Below, piece after piece: positions 46,559 to 57,000 of a stretch of 64,000 bases of DNA. The position numbers and the translations under genes are program-made. The stretch lies in NCBI RefSeq assembly GCF_003144195.1, contig NW_020289996.1, positions 621,419-685,418 on the forward strand, read 5' to 3'. The notes beneath the pieces were generated by a model that saw only the letters and a program-made list of their open reading frames with translations, ran no database searches and had not been told where the DNA came from. Each line of letters opens with the position of its first letter. Within the stretch, counting starts at the first letter, position 1. The DNA is from Ceraceosorus guamensis. Lineage: Eukaryota; Basidiomycota; Exobasidiomycetes; Ceraceosorales; Ceraceosoraceae.

Positions 46559-48687
46559 CTACACCACATTGGCATCTTGGAGATCTTTCGAGGTACGAGA
46601 GGTGACTTGTAGAGACTGCTGATGAGTCGCGGCCTGCAGCATAGCCTGTGTCCTGGCATCTCGGCTCTGTCTTGCAATGAATCTAGCTTGTTGCTGTCTT
46701 CCCTTCTTTGCGTCCATAGGAATCAACAACAGTCCTCCCAGCACTGCCATGCCCAGCAAGAATCCGAACGGGTAGCTCTCGTTGCCGTACTGGGCAATCG
46801 CCGAAGAGACAAAAGGTCCGATAAAGGAAGATGTCCTGCCCACGAGGTTTAAAAGGCTGAAGAAAGCAAATTCGTAGCCTTTGGGCGAGGCTTCCGAAAT
46901 GCCCGTTTGCGAGTAAGCGTACCATGGACAGACTACCAAACCATAGAAAGCTTGATATGCGTATGCCTCCCAGACATTGTGGAAGCCAAATTTAAGGGTC
47001 CAAATGCCAACGAGACCCCAGAGTTGCAGGAGAATAATGAAGAGAACGACCCAACGCAGCATTGTCGTTGTGGTCAGCGCGAAGTGTTTTTGTATGCGCC
47101 AAAAGAGGTAGATGCCTACACCCTGAGCGGCGATTCCGACAATGAGCAGCAGGTTGAAGGTCTGACCCGAGAAGGAGATGAGTTGATTCTGGACAGTTGA
47201 GATGACGGTTACCGAGGTATTGAGAGCGTCGCCCATGATGAAGTAGAAGGCAAGGTAGAGCAGTGACTGCTTCAGCTGCCAAATGTGCTTGGCGGTTGTC
47301 CAAGCAGTGACGATACCAGCTGTAAGGTACGAATGACCTGCGGGTAGCTTTCGACCTGGTCTGTGCTTCTCCAAAATGAACCAAGGCAGCGCGACCAGGA
47401 ACCACACTCCTCCTGAAAAAGCGGTCACGATGGACAATGCGCGAGTGTTGGATTCGGTCGACGCGTCGCTATGGAGAGCGATGAGCATCCCTTGTATGAT
47501 GGCTAGCACGACCAGCTCGCCAGCAGAACAGACTGCAAATGCGATATTTGCGATCCGATTGCGGGTCATTGTGTCTAGCTCGTGGTGTGCTTCCGGGGTG
47601 GTGCGAGGAGGGACTTCTTGTAATTTCTCTGCCGACTCCCGCATCTCTGGTAGATTCCTGGCTAAACCCGGGAATGCGCTAGTCCAGTACGTCAACGAGA
47701 CCTGATAGCCTATCAGCCCCAGGATGTAGAGGGCGATGCCCACGCGCCAATTGTCCGCGTCCGTCACACCAAGCCAGGCAAACGAAATTCCGATGCTGAT
47801 CAGAGTAGAAACGATCAGGACATAAGGTCTCCACCTGCCGTAGTCTGCCATGCTACCGATGACCAGGAAGAGTGCTGCCTGTATCGCAAAGCTTGATGCA
47901 AGGAACAACGGTGATCGCACCGAAGACGTGCGTTAGTATCAGACGACAGCGAAGAAGGACAGCATCCACGAAGGCTGACTGATGTAGCTGCACTTGGGTT
48001 CACGCGACGAAGAACGTCTGCCCAAGGCCTATAACACAGTCCGACCAAGACTGCCTGCCTAAGGCCGCGCTCACCCGCCCGAGACAGCGCCTAGCTAAGC
48101 CCGACTGCTCGGGGCACGTTCATCCATTCAAAGAACAGCCCGAGCCCGCGATCGCTATGCACTCACGAGATTCCATTAGCGAGCAGCACAATACTTTGCA
48201 CGGTCCGATCCTGACCGGCCCAGCGGAGTCTGCATACAGGCTGTGCATCGCCCCCACATGTGCCGTTGCCAGCTTTCTCCGCAGCTAGAGTCAAGAGGTT
48301 CTGAGCTTGAGACGGCGAATAGTTGAACGGGCCTAAACCGCTGTTCCCAATGTAGTAGACATAATAAGCCCAGCATTCCCACTTGGACGTTTCGTAGCGT
48401 GGATCCAGCGCCGAGGTGTCTTCTCCGGAAGTGAGCAGCGCCGCTTTGAAATCCTCCTCAGTCGACTCGGTAGAGCGTGTAGCTGTGCGCGAGATCGCTG
48501 CTTCGTCATGATCAAGGGAAGTGGGTTGGCCAAGATTGGCGTGCTCGTTCACTTCTTGTAAGGCGACCCCTCCAGTGGCAGCTCGTTGATCACCTGAGGC
48601 GCCCTCCTGATCAGGCAGCACGCCATCCACGAGATCCGTGGTCTGGCGTGTGTGAGCCGGTCGTCGCAGAGCCTTTGGCAGAGGCAT
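46559..48687 (-). CDS. ATG22: Vacuolar amino-acid exporter ATG22
   Basis: Minus-strand exons are 48167-48687 and 46559-47891, giving about 617 residues. The 275-base intron has a GTGAGT donor, a TACTAAC branch word near 47938 and a CAAG acceptor that yields ANGISFAIQAALFLVIGS, the expected ATG22 block. The N-terminal 100 residues are hydrophilic. ETSKWECWAYYVYYIGNSGL then opens the major-facilitator-like fold, with about twelve membrane segments ending at GFLLGMAVLGGLLLIPMD. In yeast Atg22 releases amino acids from the vacuole after autophagic breakdown. I start at the ATG 48687. The frame is open further upstream but has no ATG there. Confidence 0.93.
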
Positions 48688-49142
48688 GGTTCCCGACGCG
48701 ATCTTCAACGTTCCTCAAAGCGCAATCGGTCACTTCGGACCAAAGTGCCTGCCCGCTATTTGATCAGAGTGGCTGTGCGCAGAGCGCAATCATCGAACGA
48801 AGGGCGGCACGCTCTGTCGCATGGTACGTGTACCGTCTGGATATTGTGCAATGTCAGCCAGCTGTGTGTAGGAGGAAAGACGACCGCTTGTGATGTTAGA
48901 TGCCAGAGTGCAGCTCCAGCATCTCGGTTGCTCGCACTTCGGCTTCAAGTCCCGGACGGTCTCATCAACTTCACAATAATTCAAGATTGTTCCTGATGCG
49001 GCCGCCCGCGTACATGCGTGCCGCCGGCGCCTTGATCGTGAGTTGATGCTCTGCTGGTGAAGAAGCCGGTCTCAGAATTGGATTGCAAGAAGGAATTGCA
49101 CGATCTAATGATATTTGTCAATATAAGACCAATTTCCAAAGA
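48688..49142. other. Intergenic region between ATG22 and tRNA-Val
   Basis: Promoter side of ATG22. No other gene seen. Confidence 0.5.
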
Positions 49143-49254
49143 GGCTGCGTGGCGCAGTTGGTTAGCGCGACAGCTTAACATTTCCAAATACTTGGCAGCA
49201 ATTGCTAATTGCTGGTTACGCTGCAGGTCCCCGGTTCAAGTCCGGGCGCGGTCA
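49143..49254 (+). tRNA. tRNA-Val(AAC) with a 38-base intron
   Basis: The acceptor stem GGCTGCG (49143-49149) pairs with CGCGGTC (49247-49253) using two G-U pairs, with A as discriminator. The D arm is GCGC/GCGC with an A-box-like TGGCGCAGTTGG. The T arm is CCCGG-TTCAAGT-CCGGG (B box GGTTCAAGTCC). The anticodon stem (ACAGC with GCTGC) has a mismatch in its outer pair. The loop reads TTAACA, then the intron at 49181-49218, then C, giving anticodon AAC (Val, GTT codons). The intron sits directly 3' of position 37, as in other eukaryotic tRNAs. The variable loop AGGTC is the usual Val form. Confidence 0.88.
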
Positions 49255-49261
49255 AGTCCTA

Positions 49262-49276
49262 TTTTGCCGTTTTTTG
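49262..49276 (+). terminator. RNA polymerase III terminator of tRNA-Val
   Basis: TTTT followed by TTTTTT within about 25 bases of the tRNA 3' end. Confidence 0.7.
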
Positions 49277-49452
49277 GATAGAAACCAGCCATTTTTTTGG
49301 ACTCTCCCGCATTCTCCTATCTGTGTAGGGGGTTTCCATCGAGTTTTGAAAGAATCAGGGCAAGTACTCGCCGAGAAATGGCCAAAAACGCGTTCGAGCT
49401 TAGGATTGATGATGCCTAGAATTTTTGGACTGACGCGAAGTTACTGCACGTC

Positions 49453-49480
49453 ACGTGCACGCGTGCGCGCGCGCGCGCGT
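49453..49480. repeat. Alternating CACGTGCACGCG / (GC)n tract
   Basis: About 28 bases of nearly perfect purine-pyrimidine alternation, a sequence type able to form Z-DNA, about 200 bases downstream of the tRNA gene. Confidence 0.75.
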
Positions 49481-50729
49481 ATCTTGCATCCACTTGCGGT
49501 CGCCTACCACGCGTGTTTAGATACTCATCCACAGCTGAGACCTCTTCATCTTCAGAGCATCGATCTCTCTGCGACTGATAGTTGTTGTGTACAGAGGGAG
49601 GCCTGGAATTTTGTTCCTTGCAAGGGGTCCTCTTCTCGGAGCAGGTCTTCCTGTTCGTGCGGATACGCGTCATAGCCTTCTGCACCGGGGGTGAGTCGGC
49701 CCATGAGTCAGGTCCTCAGTATGCATGATGAGACGGGCCAACAGGATCTTTTGGCGAGAAGGAATCTGTTTGGAAGATTGCCTTGTCGGAAAGGGATGTA
49801 GCTGAGATTCGTAATAGTGGGTGAATGCGTACAGAGGGAGGACTTGAGGTGCTCGAAAGAGGGTGAATTTGGAGGCGTAGGAAAGGAAGAGAGCTTGGAG
49901 GTGGTAGGAAGGGGGAGGTAATTTCGAGGCAGGTACACTCTTTATAAAGTCTGCTGGGAATGGCGATGTCGCGACGGCGCGCCTATAGCCCTGCGGCACC
50001 AGAGCACTCTTTATTGTGCTGCGATTTCCCTGTATTGGCATGGCTTTCGCACAAGCCCAGAGAGGTGTGACGCGGAGTATGGATATTTATCGAGTATCCC
50101 CTCGCTTCAGGAGCCATTTTTCAAGGATCGCCATGCACAGGCCCCTCAAGAGTGGCGTCAAATTGACCCAGGGTAGAGAGAACAGTGGCAAAAAGTACTT
50201 GATGCCAGTGAAGGCAGAGCATCTGCATGCAAGTGTGACTCGCGGCGAGGAGAGATGGTGCAGAGCGCTCGGGCCTCATCTTACTTTGGGCCACTGGGCA
50301 CCACTTCCGGCATAGATAGGGGGCGGTGTGCAAGCAATACAGGAGCGCAGCGTAGTTAGTGGCGGCCCGGGCGCCGAGATCGCCAGACGTGGGACACAAG
50401 CGCGACGATTGCGTATTTACTTGCCAAGGTGCACACATGCAGGAAAGTGGTGGTCCCACACGATCATAAATCTGCGCAGACATCCATCACCCTTACGTCG
50501 ATCGAGCACCATTGTGGTAATTGATGAAGTATCACTCTGTGTTGACGCCCCTTGGTGCCTACCTCGAAGAGCGTGTAACGCGTGATCGTCGCGTCTCAAA
50601 AATTGGCGTGCAGGGATGTACGCGTGGATGCGTCTACATTCAAGATCGTGATCAGCTTTGACAGCCATGTACCTATCTGAGACACTTTGTATATCGATGC
50701 CGAGCGTGGATTCAAAGGCTTCGCCTACA

Positions 50730-52562
50730 CTAGACGACCTCCTCCAAGATCTTCTTCCAATCGCTCAAATATTTCTGCACCTGTCGCTTTTCGAAGTTTC
50801 CCTCGCTGAAGTCCGCTCCGAAGTGTAGTTGATCGCGGAAACTCCACCATCTACACCCGATGGGCGTGACGTTGACTGGACCACCATGGTCTATGCCCAT
50901 CAAAATCGCTTCGGTGTGCAATTCTACTTCCAACGCTTTCTTTGAGCGCAAAATAGGAGGTAGGATGCGGTCGTATTTGCCATCTGCCACCTGTAGCGGT
51001 GCCGATGCAATTGTGGAGCGGCAGACGGCAAGTCAGCGGCTTTTCGCCGCAAAGACCTGAGGTAGCCCGCGTGCGCAGGTGCACATAACTCACGAGGATG
51101 GGATGTTGCACTGGAGCTGGTGCCTCTCCTGCAGGATGAGCAGCAATTAGGCGCTGCATCCAGCGCTCAGACAAGAAAGCCATTGTCCCACGCTGCTTCT
51201 CCACCCCCTTGAATTCGTCCGCCAAGTACTTGGACAACATCAAAAGTCTTTCAGTCGGATCAGCAAAATCTGCTGTGGCCGCGCCAATGGGTATGCAGAT
51301 CGATACGGGCGATACGCAGCCTTGTGCGCTGACCGTTGGGTCTTGCAGCTCTAAGGGAAATGCTCGTCTGCTGTTGATGGCAACGAACCCAGCCATCGTG
51401 GTATCGCTCCTCATTTCCTGCGTATTCTGCCTTGCATTTGTCAGGCCCCACGCTGCATGAATCAAGAAGCTGACGTTGAGATTGTGCATCTTGGCAAAGG
51501 CGTTGATTTTTCTTGTCAGATCCTCGCTCAGTTGCTCTACCACGTTCAGAGTGGCGCCCCACTCCGAAGGCGGAAAAGGTCGGTCAAAATGCAGTTTGAA
51601 TGCGTGAAATCCGGCTCCGGTCATCTTGCACACTTGCTGGCGGATCGACAATCGAAGGGTCTCAGTAATTGAGTTGTACCACGGAGAGCCGTCTTTGGAC
51701 CCACCTGCATCGTGATCGATTCGTACTGCTCCGGCTTTGGTCGCGCATCCTCGCGAACTAGAGCTGAGAACCCAGGAAGCAGACGAGAAGCGAGTACGGA
51801 CACTGGCGGTAGGTCGATTTGTGCGGGAGTGTTACCATCAAAATTGACTACGTGCTGCAAGATGAGCTTCAATATCGCCAAAGCACCACTGCCGTCCGTC
51901 AAAGAATGGGAAATTTGAAGAGCCACAATGAAGCAAAGAGGCTCGTTGGCTGGCAGGACGTGGAGCTTTGCTTCGTTGCCTAGAGACGTTGGAAATTCAA
52001 GACAGCTGCCAAACCAACAGGGAAAGAGGTCGTCTGAGGTCTGTCCCCACATGTATGCGCTCAGAAATCTCGAGACTCACCCCAAGACCTCTTTGGTATG
52101 AAGGAGCGCATCCATATTAGCCTGCTGTGTGTGATCGGCCTTCTCAAATGAGACGGTGTCGTCCGCCCACTGCTCTATCTCTTGCACCCTGGATGGCAAG
52201 CGGATCTTGAGCTGATCAGGCCTGTCCTGTCTGGCAAGCAGCGCAAAAGGCAATCGGAGAGCTACGTCGATCCAAGCTGCTCTAAAAATCTGCTTCCATA
52301 CTCTTTCGTCGTATCCGGATGTCAAGTTGTCATCTTTCTGACGAAGGGAGACGGCAGCTGAACAAGTGATGGTGCTGCAGTGATGCTTGGGATCCGCGGC
52401 GCGAGAGATGAAGGTGAACGTCTCTGATCCAATCGCCTTGCGCTCGTACTCCGTCTCGCTCGATGCTGACGTGCCCAGAGGCCGCCAGTGGCATGCTTGT
52501 GCGGCCGCTTGCTCCTCATCAGCTGGATCTAGCTTGGGATAGAGATGCGCGTAGGATGACAT
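50730..52562 (-). CDS. CoA-dependent acyltransferase (HxxxDG superfamily)
   Basis: Minus-strand exons are 52081-52562, 51705-52005, 51094-51660 and 50730-50990, phases consistent, giving about 536 residues. The catalytic HxxxDG motif appears as QISHSLTDGSG (His194). LGNEAKLHVLP, just before it, recalls fungal trichothecene 15-O-acetyltransferase-like (TRI3) and alcohol acetyltransferase proteins. The second half has MAGFVAINSRRAFPLELQD and the C-terminal RQVQKYLSDWKKILEEVV helix typical of the fold. No peptide-synthetase or transmembrane domain is present. It probably transfers an acyl group to a hydroxyl of a small metabolite or glycolipid. The substrate is unknown. No other biosynthetic gene adjoins it. 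An upstream in-frame ATG exists at 52622, but I prefer 52562. The acceptor of intron 2 (TTACTGAG) is weak. Confidence 0.82.
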
Positions 52563-53660
52563 AGTGGGACGAAGTATGCTGTACGCATGCGATGTTATCG
52601 AACTTGTTTTGCGTCGATGCACTAGATCCGATCTTGAATGGTATCTGTGCTCAAGATGTGGCAGGCGACAAGTCGTGGTGGTGCCAGTTCTTTGGGGTTT
52701 TCAGCTTCTCTGTGCCCTGATCGATCTACCTCTGCTCCCACGAAGCGCCTGCGACGGTGCTACTATAGCCATACCCTGCACTTCTTCGTGACAGAATATG
52801 GCGACGGACATTCACATTCACGATTGCTTTCATGCTCGTTTGCTAGGGGCGCTTGCTGCTCATCTCCTATGTCCTCACGCGCGTGCCTTGTGGCATGTGT
52901 ATCCAGAGCAGTCGCTCGGGCTATCGCAGTCTGAGTCGTGAGTCGTGAGTCGGGATCAGCTTCACCTACGCATCAAAGAGCGAATGCACAGAGCAGCCAA
53001 TCAATATGAATGTGAATCAAATGGCTCGCATGAAACGACCGCCGGCGCGTGCAGTAGGCCGTACTCGTGACTCAAATCACGCTATAGCTTGTGCTCGGCG
53101 ATGCTCTGGCAAGCGAGGCAAGCTCGGGCCGAGCGCGCGCGGAGATGCCCGAAGCTCACGCACTATGGCGGTACGTACTTGACTCACTCGAATTGACAGC
53201 AGTCCAATTACGGATTCAAGATTTATTGATTGTGATTGAATAATTCTCCGTCTCTTCGCATCAGTCTGTTTCACAGCGCCTTGCCGCGCGTCATCACCCA
53301 AGATCAGCGGTGAGTCAATCACACGAATCACAATCACAATCACAAATCAAGAATTTTGAATCACAAATCGTGAATTACAGTTGAGTCAGTGATTGGCTGG
53401 ACGGAGGTCGCCTCTGTCGAATCCCTAGTCAGAGTGCGGCAAGACGCGCTCTGCTTCTTGTTGCTGTACGCAGGGGTACGACAAAGGCAGCACGACTGGT
53501 CGATCGACGTGCGTTCCATCTACTGTACATAAAGGCAAGGAGCATGGGTCAAAATTTCAGCAGATGGTGCCGACCTTTCTGGCCCTGTGCGTGTCATCGA
53601 GTCAGGCCACAATTCGTGATGACATGCATACAGAGAAGAACGGGATGGAAAACCATGCTG
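52563..53660. repeat. Gene-free region with CGTGAAT / CACAATCACAA words
   Basis: From about 52800 it carries GTCGTGAGTCGTGAGTCGGG, CACAATCACAATCACAAATC, GAATCACAAATCGTGAATTA and similar words. No gene is supported. Confidence 0.6.
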
Positions 53661-54307
53661 AAATCATGAATGGGAGGCTGGAGTCGTAGCCGATGCCGGA
53701 CAATCAAAAAAGGTCAAGAAAGCAAACAGACTTGAACTCGGCAGACTTTTCTGGAGCAGGTGTATTAGAAACAGGCACCAGGCCTGGGCTATTGGTCTGA
53801 TACGGGTCAAGGCACAAGGCACGGAGCATAAATCGCGGGTCGGTTGGATGGCGGAGTCACCAGTGTAGAAGAAGGGCACAGCGCCGTCGAGACAGATACC
53901 GAGAAACCAGTCGTCCTGCCAGAGAATTCGGAACAGAAGCTCGTCGAACGGCGGGAAGCAGAAGAAGGATGCATCCTCTGTCGAAAATCCACTTGCTACA
54001 CTAGGACGAGTCGAGGAGCCTGGAACTTGAAAGGCCGCTTTTTTCTGAGCACCGAGCACGTCCGAAGAGTCGAACATCTTCGCCTGAGCTTCTTGAATAA
54101 CCAAAATTGTAGGCGGGTTGCGCATAAGCTGATGAGTTCCACCAAGAGTCCTGACAGCTAGTGCTCGGGCATTCTAGGTGGCAAATTGCTACTTGCGCCC
54201 AAGGCACATACCTGCCACTTGATCCGAATGGTTCATGGATGCAACCCCTCAGGTGGGCCGATCTTGCTTGCTTGGGTTTCGATTCACATCTAGGGGGTGA
54301 CAGTAGT

Positions 54308-55678
54308 CTAGACATTGCGGCGCTTGCTGCTGGGGCCAGCTCCATTGTCTTCTCGTTCTGACGGAGAAAGAGTTCTTTTTTGCTCTGACTGACCTCGGAA
54401 CAGTGGCTCATCAAAGTCGAAGTAGCGGCGTGGGGCCCCTCTGAAGAGCTTTGCTGTGCTCGGCGGAAGCTGTGGTGGCGGCATCAGGTCCGTAAGATCC
54501 TCTGGCGGCGGAGGTGGCGTGTTCTTTCGCTTTCGTGCTGGTGTTGCCGATCTCCTAATGCTTGCTGCCAGTGCTTTGTTAACGGGAACCTTGGTACCAG
54601 TACGGGGAGGGAGGGGTTCTAGACTAAGTTCAGGCGAAAACAGGTCCCCTCTGTTCCGGCTGTTCTTGCGGCGAATTTGTTCGGCAGCTTTACATGCCTC
54701 AGTTTGTTCATGTTGAATGTCGGTCCTCCACGAACAGCTTGGACACCAGTACCCTCGTCCCAGATAGGACACAATGCATTGCCCAGATTGTGGAAGACGC
54801 ATGAAGCCATGTATCTTGCGATCCTCCGCAACAAGCTCGGCGATCATCAGTAGGGTACCACTGAACATTGGTCGTATTCCTATCTTTTCCCCGAGATTAT
54901 AATTGGTGGACCAAACGCAGCGTACGACATAGCCCCTGCGTTGAAGTTGCCCGTTCATGGCGTCCAGTAGGGCCTTTTGGTCGTTTAGACTTCCATGATT
55001 GACCGACCTGATGTGACATGGAATGAGACCCTTGCCCAGACTGATGCCAGTTTTCAAGTACGTAATAGGGACATCGTTGTACTCCAGCTTGAGGAGGGAT
55101 GGGTCGATATCCGCATCCTCTGGGAGCGTGACATCAACACCACGGATATCGGTTTCCTCTTGGTAGGGTTGAACAATCGCATCTGTGATTCCGTACCTGT
55201 GCAAAATTGTCTGGATGGCTTTGTACACGTTCATTCTGGTCTCCAGTAGGTCCAGCATCGCTTTTCCTAGTGGGAATGTATAGCGTGAGACGCCTGGTCT
55301 TGGTTTATCGAAGATTGCGAGCACATCTTGCCATCTAGGAGGCTCACTGTCCCTGTTCCAGCTGTTGTAAATCCATTCGGCCGAGTTGATGACGTTAGAG
55401 CGATCGTGCGCAGCTTTGCGGAGAGCAGGCTCGCACGCAGTGCTTTCATTTGCCCCATCTTGGTCCGGACGCGGGGAGGGACTTCTGAGCTGTGCACCCA
55501 ATGGTGCTAGCCCAAGATCAGGGTCGTCGATGTGAATCAGATCTTGGTCAAGTTCGTCGGAATTTCCTGACTTTCCTCCCTGGTCTCCTTCACAGTAGTC
55601 ATCGCCTTCTTCGGGGCCTTTGCCGTGCACAGATTCGATCAAGCTCATGGTCTCTTGTGAAATCGACTCTTCATTCAT
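54308..55678 (-). CDS. LINE ORF1-like protein with CCHC finger
   Basis: A single open frame of 456 residues. It has an acidic N-terminus and a central region of unknown fold (about residues 95-300). A zinc-knuckle-like CPSCSWRTDIQHEQTEAC (Cys312, Cys315, His323, Cys329) follows, then a basic and Pro-rich tail (ARKRKNTPPPPPEDL) ending in SSKRRNV. The CX2CX7HX5C spacing differs from the CX2CX4HX4C of retroviral-type Gag. With the adjoining endonuclease-like remnant, this favours a LINE ORF1, an RNA-binding protein. It remains open although the rest of the element is decayed. Confidence 0.6.
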   Translation of the reverse strand: MNEESISQETMSLIESVHGKGPEEGDDYCEGDQGGKSGNSDELDQDLIHIDDPDLGLAPLGAQLRSPSPRPDQDGANESTACEPALRKAAHDRSNVINSAEWIYNSWNRDSEPPRWQDVLAIFDKPRPGVSRYTFPLGKAMLDLLETRMNVYKAIQTILHRYGITDAIVQPYQEETDIRGVDVTLPEDADIDPSLLKLEYNDVPITYLKTGISLGKGLIPCHIRSVNHGSLNDQKALLDAMNGQLQRRGYVVRCVWSTNYNLGEKIGIRPMFSGTLLMIAELVAEDRKIHGFMRLPQSGQCIVSYLGRGYWCPSCSWRTDIQHEQTEACKAAEQIRRKNSRNRGDLFSPELSLEPLPPRTGTKVPVNKALAASIRRSATPARKRKNTPPPPPEDLTDLMPPPQLPPSTAKLFRGAPRRYFDFDEPLFRGQSEQKRTLSPSEREDNGAGPSSKRRNV

Positions 55679-56149
55679 GTCTGCACCAAAAAGACCTCAT
55701 TGTTAGCGCTCAAGAGGTCGACTTGCTCCGCAAGGTAATTATCGCCAACGAGATGGCCAAGCTCACCGCTCCAAGTTTAGTGATCGTGACAATACACAAA
55801 GTCCATTGGGATGTGAGAATGAGGATGATCAGTTGCGTCAGTGGATGGGGGCACCGCCGACTGGGTTGAGTTCGAGTGAAAGTGTTTGGTCGCGATTCCC
55901 TCGGTCGATTGGGTCGATCTTGACTAAGGGTGGTTGGTCATCCTGGTGGATGTGTCGTGAATGGCTCAGGAGGGTTCATGTGGGGGCAGAAATCTTGCCT
56001 TTATTTATAGTCTGCCGTCGATGTGTTCGGGACAGTCAGCAGCAATCCATACACGTTTGATTGAGGCAGTGACCAACCTGCACATGGCCTGTTGGTGGCT
56101 CTTTGCTTGCGCTGTATGCAGTATGATAGTGTCGTTTGACACAGGGAAT

Positions 56150-57000
56150 CTGCAAGGCGTAAAGCACGTATGACGAGTCTGTTGCCGGTGACGGTGTAGA
56201 GATTGATTCAAGAGGCCTGGGCAGACACGGAGTGACGTACAGCTCAGATAAAGAGACGCACGGAAGCAGCCGAGGTATCGGGTGCCTGTCGGTCAAGGAG
56301 AAGTTGGCGCAGTTTCGGTGGTCTGTCATCATAGGTAGCATTGTGCTGGGCACCAAGATAACAGAGGCACACAGATTACTCTAGGAGATGGTAGATAGCG
56401 GTGAATGAAGGGTGCAGAAGCGGGCCCAGGGTAACAGTGCGAGGACGGGTGCCTGTCTGTCCTCTGATTAGGACAATGTGTTGCACTTTCCCGCCAATTG
56501 CGCCATCGTTGTCGTACACTGGTGGCAGTTTTTAGCGCATCTACAGACCTCTGCGGCGTATACAAGGTGTATAGAAGCAAGCCTGGGTGTCGAGAAGCAA
56601 GTCCGGGGTATCGGCGTGGGTTCGGATTCCTGTCGGTCTATTTGCCGTCAATGTGTTGCATCTGTCCGCCGATCGTTGGTCATCCTTGTACGGTGGTGGA
56701 GATCGTTGGTGCACATCCGTGATTCGATGTGTAGGACCTCATTGGCGCAGTGGGGAACAAAGGTGGATAACGTGTGCACGTGCAAGTCCGGGATGTCAGC
56801 GTAGGGACGGGTCCTTGTCGGCCCACATTGCTGTCAATGTGTTGCCGATCGCGTAATCTCCTTGATCTGACTGACGGGACCAGGCGGTAGAAGTTGCTAG
56901 CCCGTGAATTTGTTGGATCCTGGCCTTTTATGGAGGGAGGAACCAATGGGTGGCGGCTGTTGGGGTTGGGTCCTCTTAGTGACGGACGGTGCAGGTGGCA
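56150..57000 (-). repeat. Degenerate tandem monomers upstream of ORF1
   Basis: Four diverged copies of a unit with the landmark CCTGTCGGTC (near 56285, 56449, 56630, 56813), three of them followed by CAATGTGTTG or a close variant. Spacing is about 164, 181 and 183 bases. Position and orientation suit promoter monomers of a LINE 5' region. Confidence 0.55.

Larger units (their letters stand above)
49255..50729. other. Gene-poor region after the tRNA
   Basis: No gene supported in about 1.5 kb. It contains an alternating purine-pyrimidine run of GCGCGCGC at 49464-49480 and two GTACAGAGGGAGG copies near 49589 and 49829. Confidence 0.5.
53664..57000 (-). mobile_element. Decayed LINE-like (non-LTR) retrotransposon
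   Basis: On the minus strand it has, in order, degenerate tandem monomers (about 56150-57000), an open ORF1 (54308-55678), and a short remnant that resembles the start of an ORF2 endonuclease. The remnant shows NARALAVRTLGGTHQLMRNP then PTILVIQEAQ, like the N..L...L...P.IL.IQE opening of apurinic-type endonucleases. It is interrupted close to its start. No reverse transcriptase is visible, so the element has lost most of ORF2. ORF1 type and order suggest a Tad/jockey-like LINE. The ends are uncertain. Confidence 0.6.

Noticed and set aside
49670-50041. 123-codon frame on the minus strand
   Set aside because: No motif, no splice or promoter support, and composition like chance translation of the region.
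56150-57000. CRISPR-like or satellite array
   Set aside because: The units are too diverged and too long. Position and orientation fit a LINE 5' region better, and CRISPR arrays are not expected in a fungal nucleus.
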